Source: an uncultured cyanobacterium
GTDB taxonomy: Bacteria > Cyanobacteriota > Vampirovibrionia > Vampirovibrionales > JAGQHJ01
DNA: 64,000 bases
Direction: 5' to 3'
Assembly (NCBI GenBank): GCA_937922745.1
Contig: CALAJO010000025.1
Location: forward strand, 26,804 to 90,803
In this document: piece after piece, positions 1 to 9,850 of the stretch
How positions within the stretch are numbered: the stretch's first letter is position 1
How the letters are laid out: each line of letters begins with the position of its first letter
The notes under the pieces: model-generated
Told to the model about the DNA's origin: nothing
Database searches by the model: none
What the model saw: the letters and a program-made list of their open reading frames with translations, nothing else
Made by a program: the position numbers and the translations under genes

Positions 1-924
1 TACGAACCCGAACTGAAGACGGATGACAGCGGAAACCCGGTTTTGACGGCTGAGGATGAAGCCCTCTCTGCGGAAGTGGAAATGGACATTGAGAAACTTC
101 ATCTCAGTAATCACTACAAGCAGTATGTCCAGTCGCTTCCCGCCTCCTTGCCGCACGAAGCGGTATTGATGTTCGCCCGTCAAATGGCAATCGGAACGAA
201 AGAAGAGGCCGAACTGGCCCGAAAGAAGCTCATTGAGCATAACCTGCGCTTTGTGGTGAAAATCGCAAACCGATACCAGGATCATGGGCTGCCGATTATG
301 GATTTAATCCAGGAGGGAAACATCGGCCTGATTCGGGCGGTGGAAAAATATGACTACACCAAGGGAAACAAGTTCACCACGTATGCGGGCTGGTGGATTC
401 GCAGTGCCATCCAGCATTTTATTGCGCATAACAAGCGCACGATTCGGCTGCCGGTTTGGAAGCATGAACTGGTGACGGCCATTTTGCAGGAGAAGGCCAA
501 ATTGCTGGAACAGAACCGGGAAGCCACGCCGGAAGCCATCTTGGAGGCCCTGGAAGCGCGTGAAATAAAGCGCCTGACCCTGAAGAAGGTTAAGGATACG
601 ATGGCTGAAGCCAGGGAAGCCCTTTCTTTTTCGGTGCCTGTTGGGGAAAATCGAACGTTGGGCGACTATCTCCATCGGGAGGAAGACCGGCCGGACACCG
701 CCGTGATAAGGCAAATGATGACCGGAGAGGTTCGCAAGCTATTGAAATTACTGACGGAAAGGCAACAGCGGGTTCTCTCGCTTCGGTATGGCCTGGAGGA
801 TGACCAGCACCGGACATTGGAAGAAGTGGGCATTGCTATAGGCTGCACGCGTGAGAATGTGAGACAGATTGAGAAAACGGCATTAGAGCGACTGGGCGCG
901 CTGCTTCAAAGCAGAAAGCCATAA
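1..924 (+). CDS. RNA polymerase sigma-70 family factor (5' end truncated by window edge)
   Basis: ORF open to window start in frame 1; region 2 motif NLRFVVKIANRYQDHGLPIMDLIQEGNIGLIRAVEKYDYTKGNKFTTYAGWWIRSAI and region 4 EEVGIAIGCTRENVRQIEKTALERL. Confidence 0.93.
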   Translation, partial: YEPELKTDDSGNPVLTAEDEALSAEVEMDIEKLHLSNHYKQYVQSLPASLPHEAVLMFARQMAIGTKEEAELARKKLIEHNLRFVVKIANRYQDHGLPIMDLIQEGNIGLIRAVEKYDYTKGNKFTTYAGWWIRSAIQHFIAHNKRTIRLPVWKHELVTAILQEKAKLLEQNREATPEAILEALEAREIKRLTLKKVKDTMAEAREALSFSVPVGENRTLGDYLHREEDRPDTAVIRQMMTGEVRKLLKLLTERQQRVLSLRYGLEDDQHRTLEEVGIAIGCTRENVRQIEKTALERLGALLQSRKP

Positions 925-932
925 AGCCCTGG

Positions 933-2672
933 TTAATACAAGTCTGTTTGCAAGCCAAAGTGGATTCGAGGCCCATCATTGTTGGGCTGTTGGAAAAGCG
1001 GCACGCCAACATCCACACGTGCCGTAAGGAAACGGGTGAGACGGGCGCGAAGGCCCAAGCCCGTGCCCAGGACATGTTCGCTGCGGCTTTCGCCGGCAAT
1101 GGGGCGGATGTTGAACCCGTTACCATAATCCAAAAAGCTGACGAGTTGGACGTTATCCCGTAGGATGTAATCGGTTCCCGGTAATTTCCATGTTTTGGGA
1201 AACAAAAAGAACGGCGCGCGCCACTCCGCGCTTACCAGCAAACCATTATCCGCCGTGATTTGCCCTTCTTTGTAGCCTCTAACGGTAAACGCGCCCCCCA
1301 CCTGGAACTGCTCGGCGGAAACCAGCCTGTCCGGCGTAAGTTGCCCGATGACCCGGAAAATACCGAAGGTGTTCCAGGGCATAATCTGGGTGCGGATGAG
1401 CGAACCGGTATAGCGGATAAACTGTCCGCCTGCACCGGCCCGGCTGGCAGTGGGCTCATCGTCGTCGGTCGCGCCGAAAACATCCAGGCCCCATCCCAGC
1501 TCGTGCCGCATAAAGGTGCGGCCAAACCGATCATACTCCTCGAAGTTGATGCCGGGACGCAAAACGCGAACCTGGTCCCGGTTCAGATCGGTTCCCGAAA
1601 AGTCCGTGTCCATCTGCTTCATATCAAAAGCCACGTCGGCATAGAGCTTATATTTGTCGGTGTTGATGAAGTCCTGCATGATAAAAGGGCTATAGGTGGA
1701 AGCGCGGCCCACGATGTCCAGCGGCTCAAACTCTTCCCCCAGCCGTAACCGGCTATAGGCATGGTCAAACCCGACTTTGGTGCCATGATCGCCGATGGGC
1801 ACCTGGTAGCGGTTAACCAGGCCGAAGGAGCGGCGTGTAAAACTGAGGGAGGATAAAAAGCTGTCACCAAACCCGAGGACGTTATTATGGGTAAGTCGGA
1901 GCCCGGCACGGTTATTGCCCAGCACCCTCCGGCCCAGGTTATCGAACGAAAGGCCCACGTGGAAAGGAAACTGATCGCGGATCTGAAGCTCAACATCGGT
2001 TTCCCCGGTCTGCTCACCTGGCTTAAGGACGGCGCGTACATTGCGATCCGGGTTTTCATTCAGCCTGCGCAGATCCACTTGCAGGTCATCAATCCTGAAC
2101 GGTTCACCCGGCTCGACCGAAACGCCATACTTCACGGAGCGGGCCTTGAAATAGCGCCCTTCCTTAATCGTCAGCTTGCCCATCTTGCCTTCCAGGGCTT
2201 TAAGCTTCAGTTCGCCGTTTTGCAGTTTTTGCGGCGGGATGTACACGCGGCTGGTCACATATCCCGCGTCGCGATATAACGTGGTCAACTGATCCGTTAA
2301 GCCCTGGATGTCTTCAAAAGTACTCTCCCGGTTTTCGTAAGCGGAGATGATACGCTCCACATCCAGCGGATCCAGCAGGGTAATACCTTCCACTTGGATA
2401 TCCTTGATTAAGACCTTTTGGGTGGGTTGGTTGTCCTGCTGCTCTGGCTGGCCCTGGCTTTGGGTATCTTCAACATTGGCTTCCGGTGGGGCTTGTCTCT
2501 GTGTGTCCGGGCGGATTTGGCCGGGAACAGTCTTTAACTGCAAATCTTGCAGAATCGATCCGGGCAGTGGCGCGTCGCTGCCGTTAATTCCTTGTGCCTG
2601 CACGCCCAGCGTAAAAGACAACGCGAGCAGTTGTATTGTAGCAGCAGTTAGGAGCTTAGGATAACCCATCAT
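933..2672 (-). CDS. ShlB/FhaC/HecB-type (TpsB) outer-membrane secretion/activation protein with POTRA domain
   Basis: Signal peptide, P/Q-rich linker, POTRA-like IKDIQVEGITLLDPLDVERI and C-terminal beta-barrel with VRGYKEG motif; start MMGYPKLL chosen. Confidence 0.85.
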   Translation of the reverse strand: MMGYPKLLTAATIQLLALSFTLGVQAQGINGSDAPLPGSILQDLQLKTVPGQIRPDTQRQAPPEANVEDTQSQGQPEQQDNQPTQKVLIKDIQVEGITLLDPLDVERIISAYENRESTFEDIQGLTDQLTTLYRDAGYVTSRVYIPPQKLQNGELKLKALEGKMGKLTIKEGRYFKARSVKYGVSVEPGEPFRIDDLQVDLRRLNENPDRNVRAVLKPGEQTGETDVELQIRDQFPFHVGLSFDNLGRRVLGNNRAGLRLTHNNVLGFGDSFLSSLSFTRRSFGLVNRYQVPIGDHGTKVGFDHAYSRLRLGEEFEPLDIVGRASTYSPFIMQDFINTDKYKLYADVAFDMKQMDTDFSGTDLNRDQVRVLRPGINFEEYDRFGRTFMRHELGWGLDVFGATDDDEPTASRAGAGGQFIRYTGSLIRTQIMPWNTFGIFRVIGQLTPDRLVSAEQFQVGGAFTVRGYKEGQITADNGLLVSAEWRAPFFLFPKTWKLPGTDYILRDNVQLVSFLDYGNGFNIRPIAGESRSEHVLGTGLGLRARLTRFLTARVDVGVPLFQQPNNDGPRIHFGLQTDLY

Positions 2673-2866
2673 ACCGGACCTCTCTCTATCCACACTCGGG
2701 AGCCACCGTTTATCAACAAACGATATAACCGTTTACACCTCTTGCACTATTTTAGCATTCCCTTGCCAAGGCAAGCGCGGCCAGCCCATTTAAAATCCTG
2801 AATCCGGTGGATAAAACCAATTTAACGGATCAGGCAATTTCAGCCCTTTTTCGATTTATAGAGAGT

Positions 2867-3478
2867 ATGCTGAATGCTATCTCCTTCTCGTCTTGGATGA
2901 TTAAACCGTCCGCATCTTCACGTCAAACCGGGCTACCATCAGGTATGTCTCCGAGATTTGCAAGCGTGGAGAGCGCGTATGCCTTAATGGCGGAGGAAGC
3001 TCTAAGCTATGTGAAACAGCTTGGCCTACAGTCTGATAGTAAGATTGCCCTGGAATATTACAAGGCCAAACAACAAGGGCAGGCACGCAAAGCACAGCAG
3101 CTCAAATCCCATTTTGAAAGTATCCACAAAAAGCGGCAGCGGTTTATTGGTTTGACAACGCACCTTAGTAGCCATTCATTTCGTTATCTCGACGCGTCAA
3201 AGAAGCTAAAGTATGGTAATTGTGGCGAATGTGTATTGCATGCGGCCTATTTCCTTCAATATCGGCAGGGCATATCCAATTTTGCCATCCTGCAAATTCC
3301 CCATAATCCTCGGCCGGACTTGACGATGGAAGATAACATTTTCCTGCCCGAAGAGATGGATCATGAATTGATACTGCTCAATCCTTCGCCAGATGCGATT
3401 TGGGGCAGGCCGGAAACCTGGGGAGCCGATGCACTGGTGCTTGACCCGTGGCTGAATTTTTTTATTAACGGCGGATAA
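2867..3478 (+). CDS. Hypothetical protein with putative papain/transglutaminase-like Cys-His-Asp motifs
   Basis: ORF with ATG at 2867; motifs GNCGEC, MDHELIL, LVLDPWL in order. Confidence 0.6.
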   Translation: MLNAISFSSWMIKPSASSRQTGLPSGMSPRFASVESAYALMAEEALSYVKQLGLQSDSKIALEYYKAKQQGQARKAQQLKSHFESIHKKRQRFIGLTTHLSSHSFRYLDASKKLKYGNCGECVLHAAYFLQYRQGISNFAILQIPHNPRPDLTMEDNIFLPEEMDHELILLNPSPDAIWGRPETWGADALVLDPWLNFFINGG

Positions 3479-3571
3479 AGCCATAGAGATTTACAGACAG
3501 GTATTAAAGCGACCTCAACTGAGCTTTAAACTCAGTCCAGGCGGGACGAACATACAATTTAGCACTTAGGG

Positions 3572-4507
3572 CTAGTGCGCCGGGATTTGCCGAATCCGCT
3601 CGTCAATCCGTCGGGCTTCTTCCAGGCGGTTGGCACGCCGGTAAAGGATGGCCAGGTTATTCAGATCCACCACGATATTGGGGTGCGTTGTCCCAAAGGT
3701 GGCTTCATCAATCGCCAAAATCTGTTTAAATGCGCCTTCAGCTTCGGTAAACCGGCCCAGCTTGAGATAAAGGTGTGCCAGGTTGCCCAGATCGGTTGTC
3801 ATTTCCGGGTGGTTTGCGCCGAGTTCCACCTCTTCAATGCCTATAATCTGGCGATAGGTCTGGATGGCCGCTTCTGGTTGCCCCGTATTTTCCTGCACAA
3901 TTGCCAGGTTGCGAAGTGTGGGGATCAGCTTCTTGCGGTTTACCCTGACCTGGGCTTCATCAATGGCCAAGGCTCTTCGCAGCAGCGGCTCCGCCGCCTG
4001 AAACTGCTTCTGATCGATATGCAGGACGGCCATATTATTTAGCACGTCTGAAACTTCCGGGTGTTGGGAGCCAAGCGCGTTTTCCTTCAAGCCCAGGATG
4101 CGCTGATAAAGCGCCATAGCCTGGCTGTACTGCCCTTGCTGCGCATAAAACACGGCCAGGTTATTCAGGTCCTTCACCAGGTTGGGATCCTGGCTTCCCA
4201 CCAGGCCCTCTTTTATTTCCAGCGATCGACGGAAATGGGCTTCCGCGGCGCTGATATTCCCCAGGGCCAGCTCCACTTCCGCCAGGTTGTACAGTATTGA
4301 GGCCAGGTGGATATCCTGCCGGCCTTGCTGCTGGATTTGATTCAGGGCGCAGAGGTAATGCCGTTGTGCAGATTGAAATTGCTGCTCCTGGTAAGCCCGT
4401 TTGCCTTGTTCCAGGCAGTCGTCCCAGGCAAACTGTTTTGCTTCGGCAAGCGGGGTAAGCATCCCGAGGCATAATCCGAGAGTCAGCAGACGGCGTTTCA
4501 TAGTCAA
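3572..4507 (-). CDS. Secreted/periplasmic tetratricopeptide (TPR_12, kinesin-light-chain-like) repeat protein
   Basis: Signal peptide then repeated ~42-aa TPR units (LYNLAEVELALGN..., LNNLAVFYAQQGQ..., LNNLAILYRRANR). Confidence 0.85.
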   Translation of the reverse strand: MTMKRRLLTLGLCLGMLTPLAEAKQFAWDDCLEQGKRAYQEQQFQSAQRHYLCALNQIQQQGRQDIHLASILYNLAEVELALGNISAAEAHFRRSLEIKEGLVGSQDPNLVKDLNNLAVFYAQQGQYSQAMALYQRILGLKENALGSQHPEVSDVLNNMAVLHIDQKQFQAAEPLLRRALAIDEAQVRVNRKKLIPTLRNLAIVQENTGQPEAAIQTYRQIIGIEEVELGANHPEMTTDLGNLAHLYLKLGRFTEAEGAFKQILAIDEATFGTTHPNIVVDLNNLAILYRRANRLEEARRIDERIRQIPAH

Positions 4508-4556
4508 GCTCCTTTTGGGTTACAGCACCATATCCAGACAGTCGCAAAACAGGCTA

Positions 4557-5540
4557 TCAAGTTCCCGCAATGGGGGTGGGAGCAATGCCGGCTTTATTCT
4601 CAACCAGCATGGATTCCGCGGTTTCCAGCACTTGGACCACTTTTAGGCCATTAACGCCATCGCTCTTAGGCTTTCGGCCGGTGCGGATACAGTTAATAAA
4701 ATGCTGACATTCCAGCTTCAGCGGCTCAATCGCAAGATATTCCGGCGTCAGCTTTTCCGGTGGCGCATGGTTGCTGAAAATCTGTAGTTTGTCCGGGGCG
4801 CTCAGAGTGTCATCCACCACCGCTGTTCGCTCCGAGCCGCGAACAACCAGCTTGACCTGCTTGACGGGATGCACCCAGCTGTTATGGATGTGCCCGCGAA
4901 TGCCGGTTTCAAACTCCAGCTCGATATGGGCAATATCGATCAGTCCGTCATCGCTGGTGCGGGAACCCTGGACGGAAACAATGCGTTTGGGATCCTGTCC
5001 CAGCAGGTACATCATCATCGAGAGATCATGCGGGGCCAAGTCCCAAAATACGGTCCTGTCTGAGCGGTTGGGGTTCATATTCAGGCGATCGCTTTCGATA
5101 TAGCGAATGGTGCCGAGATAACCTTCCTCAATCAACTGCTTAAGCCGGGTGACCACCGGATGGTACATCAGCAGGTGGCCAACCATTAAAACCCGATCCG
5201 TTTGATCGGCGAGAATTTCCAGTTCCTGGGTTTCCAGGTAGCTGGTGGCGATAGGCTTTTCCACGTAAACGTGCTTGTTGGCCAAAAGGGCCGCCTTGGC
5301 CAACCGAAAATGGGTGTGGCTGGGCGTGGAAATCACAACGGCGTCAATATCCGGGTTGGCCAAAATATCTTCGTAGCGGGATGTGGTTTGGATGCCGGGG
5401 AACTGTTTTTTCACCCGGCCCAGCTGATCCTTGTCCAGGTCGCATACGCAGGCCAGAAACTCCAGCGAATAGAAGTTGCGAACCAGGTTTTTGCCCCAAT
5501 GCCCACAACCGATGACGGCAACATTTACAGGTATATCCAC
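4557..5540 (-). CDS. Gfo/Idh/MocA family oxidoreductase
   Basis: VAVIGCGHWGKNLVRNFY Rossmann motif, KHVYVEKPIA motif. Confidence 0.9.
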   Translation of the reverse strand: MDIPVNVAVIGCGHWGKNLVRNFYSLEFLACVCDLDKDQLGRVKKQFPGIQTTSRYEDILANPDIDAVVISTPSHTHFRLAKAALLANKHVYVEKPIATSYLETQELEILADQTDRVLMVGHLLMYHPVVTRLKQLIEEGYLGTIRYIESDRLNMNPNRSDRTVFWDLAPHDLSMMMYLLGQDPKRIVSVQGSRTSDDGLIDIAHIELEFETGIRGHIHNSWVHPVKQVKLVVRGSERTAVVDDTLSAPDKLQIFSNHAPPEKLTPEYLAIEPLKLECQHFINCIRTGRKPKSDGVNGLKVVQVLETAESMLVENKAGIAPTPIAGT

Positions 5541-5605
5541 AAGCAGTTCTTCACATTACAATAGAGGGTAATCTACCTCTTACTCTACTACAGGATTGCC
5601 AAAAG

Positions 5606-6751
5606 TTGAAGTTTACTCGAAACCTGCCCTTCCATACCCGGCGAGATGCCTGGGTGGAAGTGGACTTAGGGGCGATTGAATGTAATGCCGTGCGCATTCG
5701 GGAGTTTGTGCCGGAGCCCATTCACCTTATGGCGGTCGTCAAGGCGGATGCGTATGGCCATGGCGCCGTCATGGCCATACCCACACTAGAGGCATCCGGG
5801 GTATCCATGGTGGGGGTGGCGGCCATGGACGAAGCCTTGCAAATCCGCGAGGCGGGCCTAACCATTCCTATCCTGGTGCTGGGTCCCACGCCGGACTGGG
5901 CAATGCATTACGCGACCGAAAATGATGTTGAAATCACCATCTTTACGCCGGCGCATCTTAAAAGCATCGAGCGCTTGTACCAGTCCACAGGCGAGCCCAT
6001 GAAGGTGCAAATCAAGGTGGATACCGGCATGCATCGCATTGGCATGCCCTGGGAGGAAGCGGCATCATTTATCAGGCATTGCCAAAGCTTGCCTTATGTG
6101 CAGGTAACCGGGGTGTTTAGCCATCTTGCCAATACGCAGGACGCCGTTTTTTCCCAAACCCAGCTCGATCGCTGGGAGCAGATTTTGGAAAGCTTGCCGG
6201 AAATGCCGCCTTTGAGGCATATCGCCAACAGCTCCGGCTTGATGCACTATCATTCCCGGCACAGTAATATGGTTCGCTCCGGTATCGCCTTTTTCGGTTA
6301 TCCTGGCGATGAGCTGCCATTGCCTTTTCAACTGCGGCCAGCCATGGGTTTGAAGGCGCGGATTGTTCACCTTCATGAATTGCCCGTGGGCGAGGGTGTC
6401 AGCTATAACCACTCTTTTGTTAACCGCACGGTTGGGGTTCGCAAAATAGCAACGCTGCCCTTAGGCTATGCAGATGGTGTTCCCCGCACGCTTTCCAACC
6501 GGATTGAGGGGTTTTACCGTGGGGTTCGGGTGCCGCAGGTGGGCAATATTACCATGGATCAATTGATGGTGGATGTGACCGATGTTTCTGATGCCCGTGT
6601 TGGTGATGTGATCAGTCTCATCGGCACAACTCGTTCGGATGATGAACCGCATGCCGAAACATTGACAGACTGGGCCCATAAAGCCGGCACGATTGAGTAC
6701 GAACTGATGTGTGGGCTCCGCGTTCGCCTGCCTAAGACATACGTTCGTTAG
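5606..6751 (+). CDS. alr: Alanine racemase
   Basis: VKADAYGHGAV PLP-lysine motif, GMHRIGM, VGNITMDQLMVDVT, YELMCGLRVRLP. Confidence 0.95.
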   Translation: MKFTRNLPFHTRRDAWVEVDLGAIECNAVRIREFVPEPIHLMAVVKADAYGHGAVMAIPTLEASGVSMVGVAAMDEALQIREAGLTIPILVLGPTPDWAMHYATENDVEITIFTPAHLKSIERLYQSTGEPMKVQIKVDTGMHRIGMPWEEAASFIRHCQSLPYVQVTGVFSHLANTQDAVFSQTQLDRWEQILESLPEMPPLRHIANSSGLMHYHSRHSNMVRSGIAFFGYPGDELPLPFQLRPAMGLKARIVHLHELPVGEGVSYNHSFVNRTVGVRKIATLPLGYADGVPRTLSNRIEGFYRGVRVPQVGNITMDQLMVDVTDVSDARVGDVISLIGTTRSDDEPHAETLTDWAHKAGTIEYELMCGLRVRLPKTYVR

Positions 6752-6909
6752 CCCAAGCTGATAGCTTTGCCTGAGCGAGGTCTGCGCTTAAAACTTATCA
6801 TTTTGGGGGATATATCTTCCCGGCCTTCACTCTGTAAGATTTCAAATGCAATTGTATAAGTGTAAGGACGGGGTTGGTCACTGCCCTGGCACCAGACAGA
6901 TGAGGAGCT

Positions 6910-7728
6910 ATGAAGATGGGAAGAAATATGAATATACAATCTTCAGATTGGGCCATTGCTGGCCGGGTTAACTGGGGTGCCGTTGTTGCGGGTGTAATAC
7001 TTGGGCTTATAACTCAAGCCGTACTAAGTATGCTGGGCTTGGCAATTGGCTTAAGTGCGCTAAACCCTGCCGATCAAACCAACTACTCTGGATTTGGGGT
7101 TGGCAGCGCCATTTGGCTTGTTTTAACCAGCATTATATCCTTTTTTGTGGGTGCTTTGGCTGCAAGCTGGTGGGCGAACCTGCCGCTTCGCTCAGAACGA
7201 ATCTTCCATGGGTTGTTAACCGGAAGCCTGTTGATGCTGGTGATGTTCTTTCTGTTGAGTACCGGGTTAGGCCGGATTATTGGCGGGGCATACAGCCTTG
7301 CTTACGCAGGTGTTATGGGCGCATCGCAAGGGCTGGCGCAAACCGCGGATACACCAGGCGCAACATCAACAATCGGGGGAAATGTCCAGTCCATTCAGCA
7401 GCGTCTTGCGGATGTTATGCCCACAACAGGCCCTGCCGCCGAGAGGCTAAAGAATGCAGATGTCTCCAACCGGGTTCGTCAGCAAATGTCTGAAAGAATT
7501 TCTGCGGGTGATAACCAGGGCGCGGCTGCCATCTTGTCAAGGGAAACGGGAATGTCGAGCCAGGAGGCGCAAGATGTGGTTGAAAACAGTCAGCTTGAAA
7601 CGCGTGAAGTGGCTCAACAAGTTACCGATGTTGCAAGCGGCGTTACCTGGATGGCCTTATTGATCACGGTTCTATCTTTAGTGGCGGCAGCCCTGGGCGG
7701 AATGTTCTCACCCAGGCGTTATGCTTAA
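6910..7728 (+). CDS. Multi-pass membrane protein of unknown function
   Basis: Several hydrophobic segments (VNWGAVVAGVILGLITQAVLSMLGLAIGL ... WMALLITVLSLVAAALGGMFSPRRYA). Confidence 0.65.
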   Translation: MKMGRNMNIQSSDWAIAGRVNWGAVVAGVILGLITQAVLSMLGLAIGLSALNPADQTNYSGFGVGSAIWLVLTSIISFFVGALAASWWANLPLRSERIFHGLLTGSLLMLVMFFLLSTGLGRIIGGAYSLAYAGVMGASQGLAQTADTPGATSTIGGNVQSIQQRLADVMPTTGPAAERLKNADVSNRVRQQMSERISAGDNQGAAAILSRETGMSSQEAQDVVENSQLETREVAQQVTDVASGVTWMALLITVLSLVAAALGGMFSPRRYA

Positions 7729-8840
7729 ACCTTTTTTGATCTAAAGAAATTAAAAGGAGCTAAAATTTTATCATTCGGCTCTATGGGAATCATTAAATAG
7801 CGCATATAACAGATCATCATTTCTATAGGAATGGGTAAGCCTTGTTCTTTAAAGAACGCTAGGATATCCATTTCCATCATCTTATTCCAGGTTAATTCCT
7901 CTAAAAATTTCTTTCTTCTTTCCCACGGATCCTGCCCTTTTTTTCTTATAAGGCTATCTTCTAAAAAGCTGTTCCAAGAGCTTTCTACTTCAAAAAAACC
8001 TTTGCGGGCACTTTCAGGTTTGCGTAACGCTGCCTTTAAAGCGTTTTGTGCAGGATACTGCATTAAGGCAGAGCCATAGGCTTTGTCCAAGAGCGTGCTA
8101 AATTTGGCTAAAGAAAAAGATGGGTTATGTTTTCGCAGCAATTTAATGATAGGAACGTAATAGAGTGCGGTTAGTTCTTTTTTTGTTACCCCAAGGGCCC
8201 TGACTTCCTGTTCAAAAATTTGGGTTTTTCTTGCCAGAGGTGTTCTACCATTTTGAAATGCATGGAGCCATTCTTCGATTGCCATATAGGCGTTGCAGTT
8301 GTTCACATAGTCAATTACCCTGGCCTCATAGTCATTTCGAGGTATCGCTTTATATATCAAGGGCTTAAAAATGACAGCTGGTCTGGTATGTTTTTTTCTG
8401 TATCGATATTGACCGTTTAAATACTGATCAATATGTGTTTGGACCTTTCTAAAGTCAGACGGAATCGCATTAATAAAAGTGGGGATATACCCATACTCAA
8501 TATTAGCGGCCGTAGCCATACTTGGATTAAACAGTTGCAGCATTACATCTTCATATTCTCCTTGTTTGAACAGCTCGATTGCGTGAGTCAGTAAATGTTC
8601 GATAGGCTTTAAGCGCGGTGAGCGAGTCAGACTTAGATCATTTGAGGCAACTGGAGGGTTAGGAAAAGCAAGAGCAACCCCAAACCTGGATTTTGGAGCC
8701 GGATTATAAAATCTACTTTGCAGATGGCCAATGTTCACATAGGAATTAAAGCCAATGAATGAACCAAATTGCCTCCAGATAATGCAAATAGATATTATAC
8801 CTAAAGATATCCTTAAGATTTTTTGATTCAGCAAACACAA
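7725..8840 (-). CDS. Hypothetical protein (lineage-specific)
   Basis: 371-aa ORF in AT-rich DNA, no recognised domain; start codon uncertain. Confidence 0.5.
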   Translation of the reverse strand: MCLLNQKILRISLGIISICIIWRQFGSFIGFNSYVNIGHLQSRFYNPAPKSRFGVALAFPNPPVASNDLSLTRSPRLKPIEHLLTHAIELFKQGEYEDVMLQLFNPSMATAANIEYGYIPTFINAIPSDFRKVQTHIDQYLNGQYRYRKKHTRPAVIFKPLIYKAIPRNDYEARVIDYVNNCNAYMAIEEWLHAFQNGRTPLARKTQIFEQEVRALGVTKKELTALYYVPIIKLLRKHNPSFSLAKFSTLLDKAYGSALMQYPAQNALKAALRKPESARKGFFEVESSWNSFLEDSLIRKKGQDPWERRKKFLEELTWNKMMEMDILAFFKEQGLPIPIEMMICYMRYLMIPIEPNDKILAPFNFFRSKKV

Positions 8841-8988
8841 TCATAAGATTTTTTTGATATTTGTTTAACTTTTGTTTAGGTTTTAAGTAAAAGTTTCTTT
8901 TTTGAGGCAATTTATCCCTTTCGTTTGTTTTTTATATATTAAGTGAAATATATTGAGATTTAAGAGAGAAGAACAAGGAGTAAGAGAA

Positions 8989-9318
8989 GTGGGTTTTGCA
9001 GCAAGTCAAGCCAGATACCTAATCCTCACCGCTCGCAAAAGTGACTTGGAATTGCAGGGCCAGTTCATCAACCAGGCCAGAATGTCCATTGCAAACGTAA
9101 TGGGCGCACTGTTCACCATCAGTGCCAACCTGGAGCCCGAATCGCCAACCGCTATTGCTATCCAAGCGCGTATCGCCGCCATCCAGTCTCTGGATAAAAC
9201 TTTGGAAATGAACCTCCGTCGTCTGGATTCCCAGCGTCAGGCCGTTCAGACCGAAGTAGAAGCCGTACAAAAGGTTATTCAGAAGAACATCGAGGGTTCT
9301 TTCAAGACATTTGCATAG
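8989..9318 (+). CDS. Small helical/coiled-coil protein, conserved-looking N-terminal motif GFAASQARYLILTARKSDLELQGQFINQAR
   Basis: GTG start at 8989 preceded by AAGGAG at good spacing; heptad-like C-terminal half. Confidence 0.65.
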   Translation: MGFAASQARYLILTARKSDLELQGQFINQARMSIANVMGALFTISANLEPESPTAIAIQARIAAIQSLDKTLEMNLRRLDSQRQAVQTEVEAVQKVIQKNIEGSFKTFA

Positions 9319-9360
9319 CAGATAGAATAGTCCGGTACATCCCGCTGATGAGGTTACCGG

Positions 9361-9735
9361 ATGAAACGAAAGAGTCTCGGCAATAAAGGCGAAAGCCTGG
9401 CCCAAGAGTACCTTGAGAGTAACGGATACAGAGTCATATATAAAAACTGGCGAAGTGGTCGACATGGAGAAGTAGATTTAATCGCGTATGTTCCACAGCA
9501 GCATCGCATCGTATTCATCGAAGTGAAAACCAGAACCAATCTGAACTACGGTTCCCCCATCGAATCCATTACAGAGACGAAGCAGAGAAGAATGAGGAGA
9601 TTAGCAGAGCATTTTTTAGCAGCTTACCCGGATTTATACCCTAATGCCGACGTCGCATTCGACCTGGTGTTGATTATGCCTGGCGCGAGCCATCATCATT
9701 TGCCCGCCATCGAGCATATCATCTCGGCATTTTAA
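9361..9735 (+). CDS. YraN/UPF0102 family endonuclease-like protein
   Basis: GNKGESLAQEYLESNGYRVIYKNWRSGRHGEVDLIA...IVFIEVKTRTN. Confidence 0.92.
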   Translation: MKRKSLGNKGESLAQEYLESNGYRVIYKNWRSGRHGEVDLIAYVPQQHRIVFIEVKTRTNLNYGSPIESITETKQRRMRRLAEHFLAAYPDLYPNADVAFDLVLIMPGASHHHLPAIEHIISAF

Positions 9736-9803
9736 GATGCCTTGTACAGAGGCAACCGCATCCACAGATTTTCCCCCCATGTCTGACAACACACACATCA
9801 ACC

Positions 9804-9832
9804 TACCGAAGCATCAAAACTTCGGTATTTTT
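9804..9832 (+). terminator. Rho-independent terminator downstream of yraN-like gene
   Basis: TACCGAAG-catcaaaa-CTTCGGTA followed by TTTTT. Confidence 0.75.
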
Positions 9833-9850
9833 ATGCCCACTTTTTTGTGG

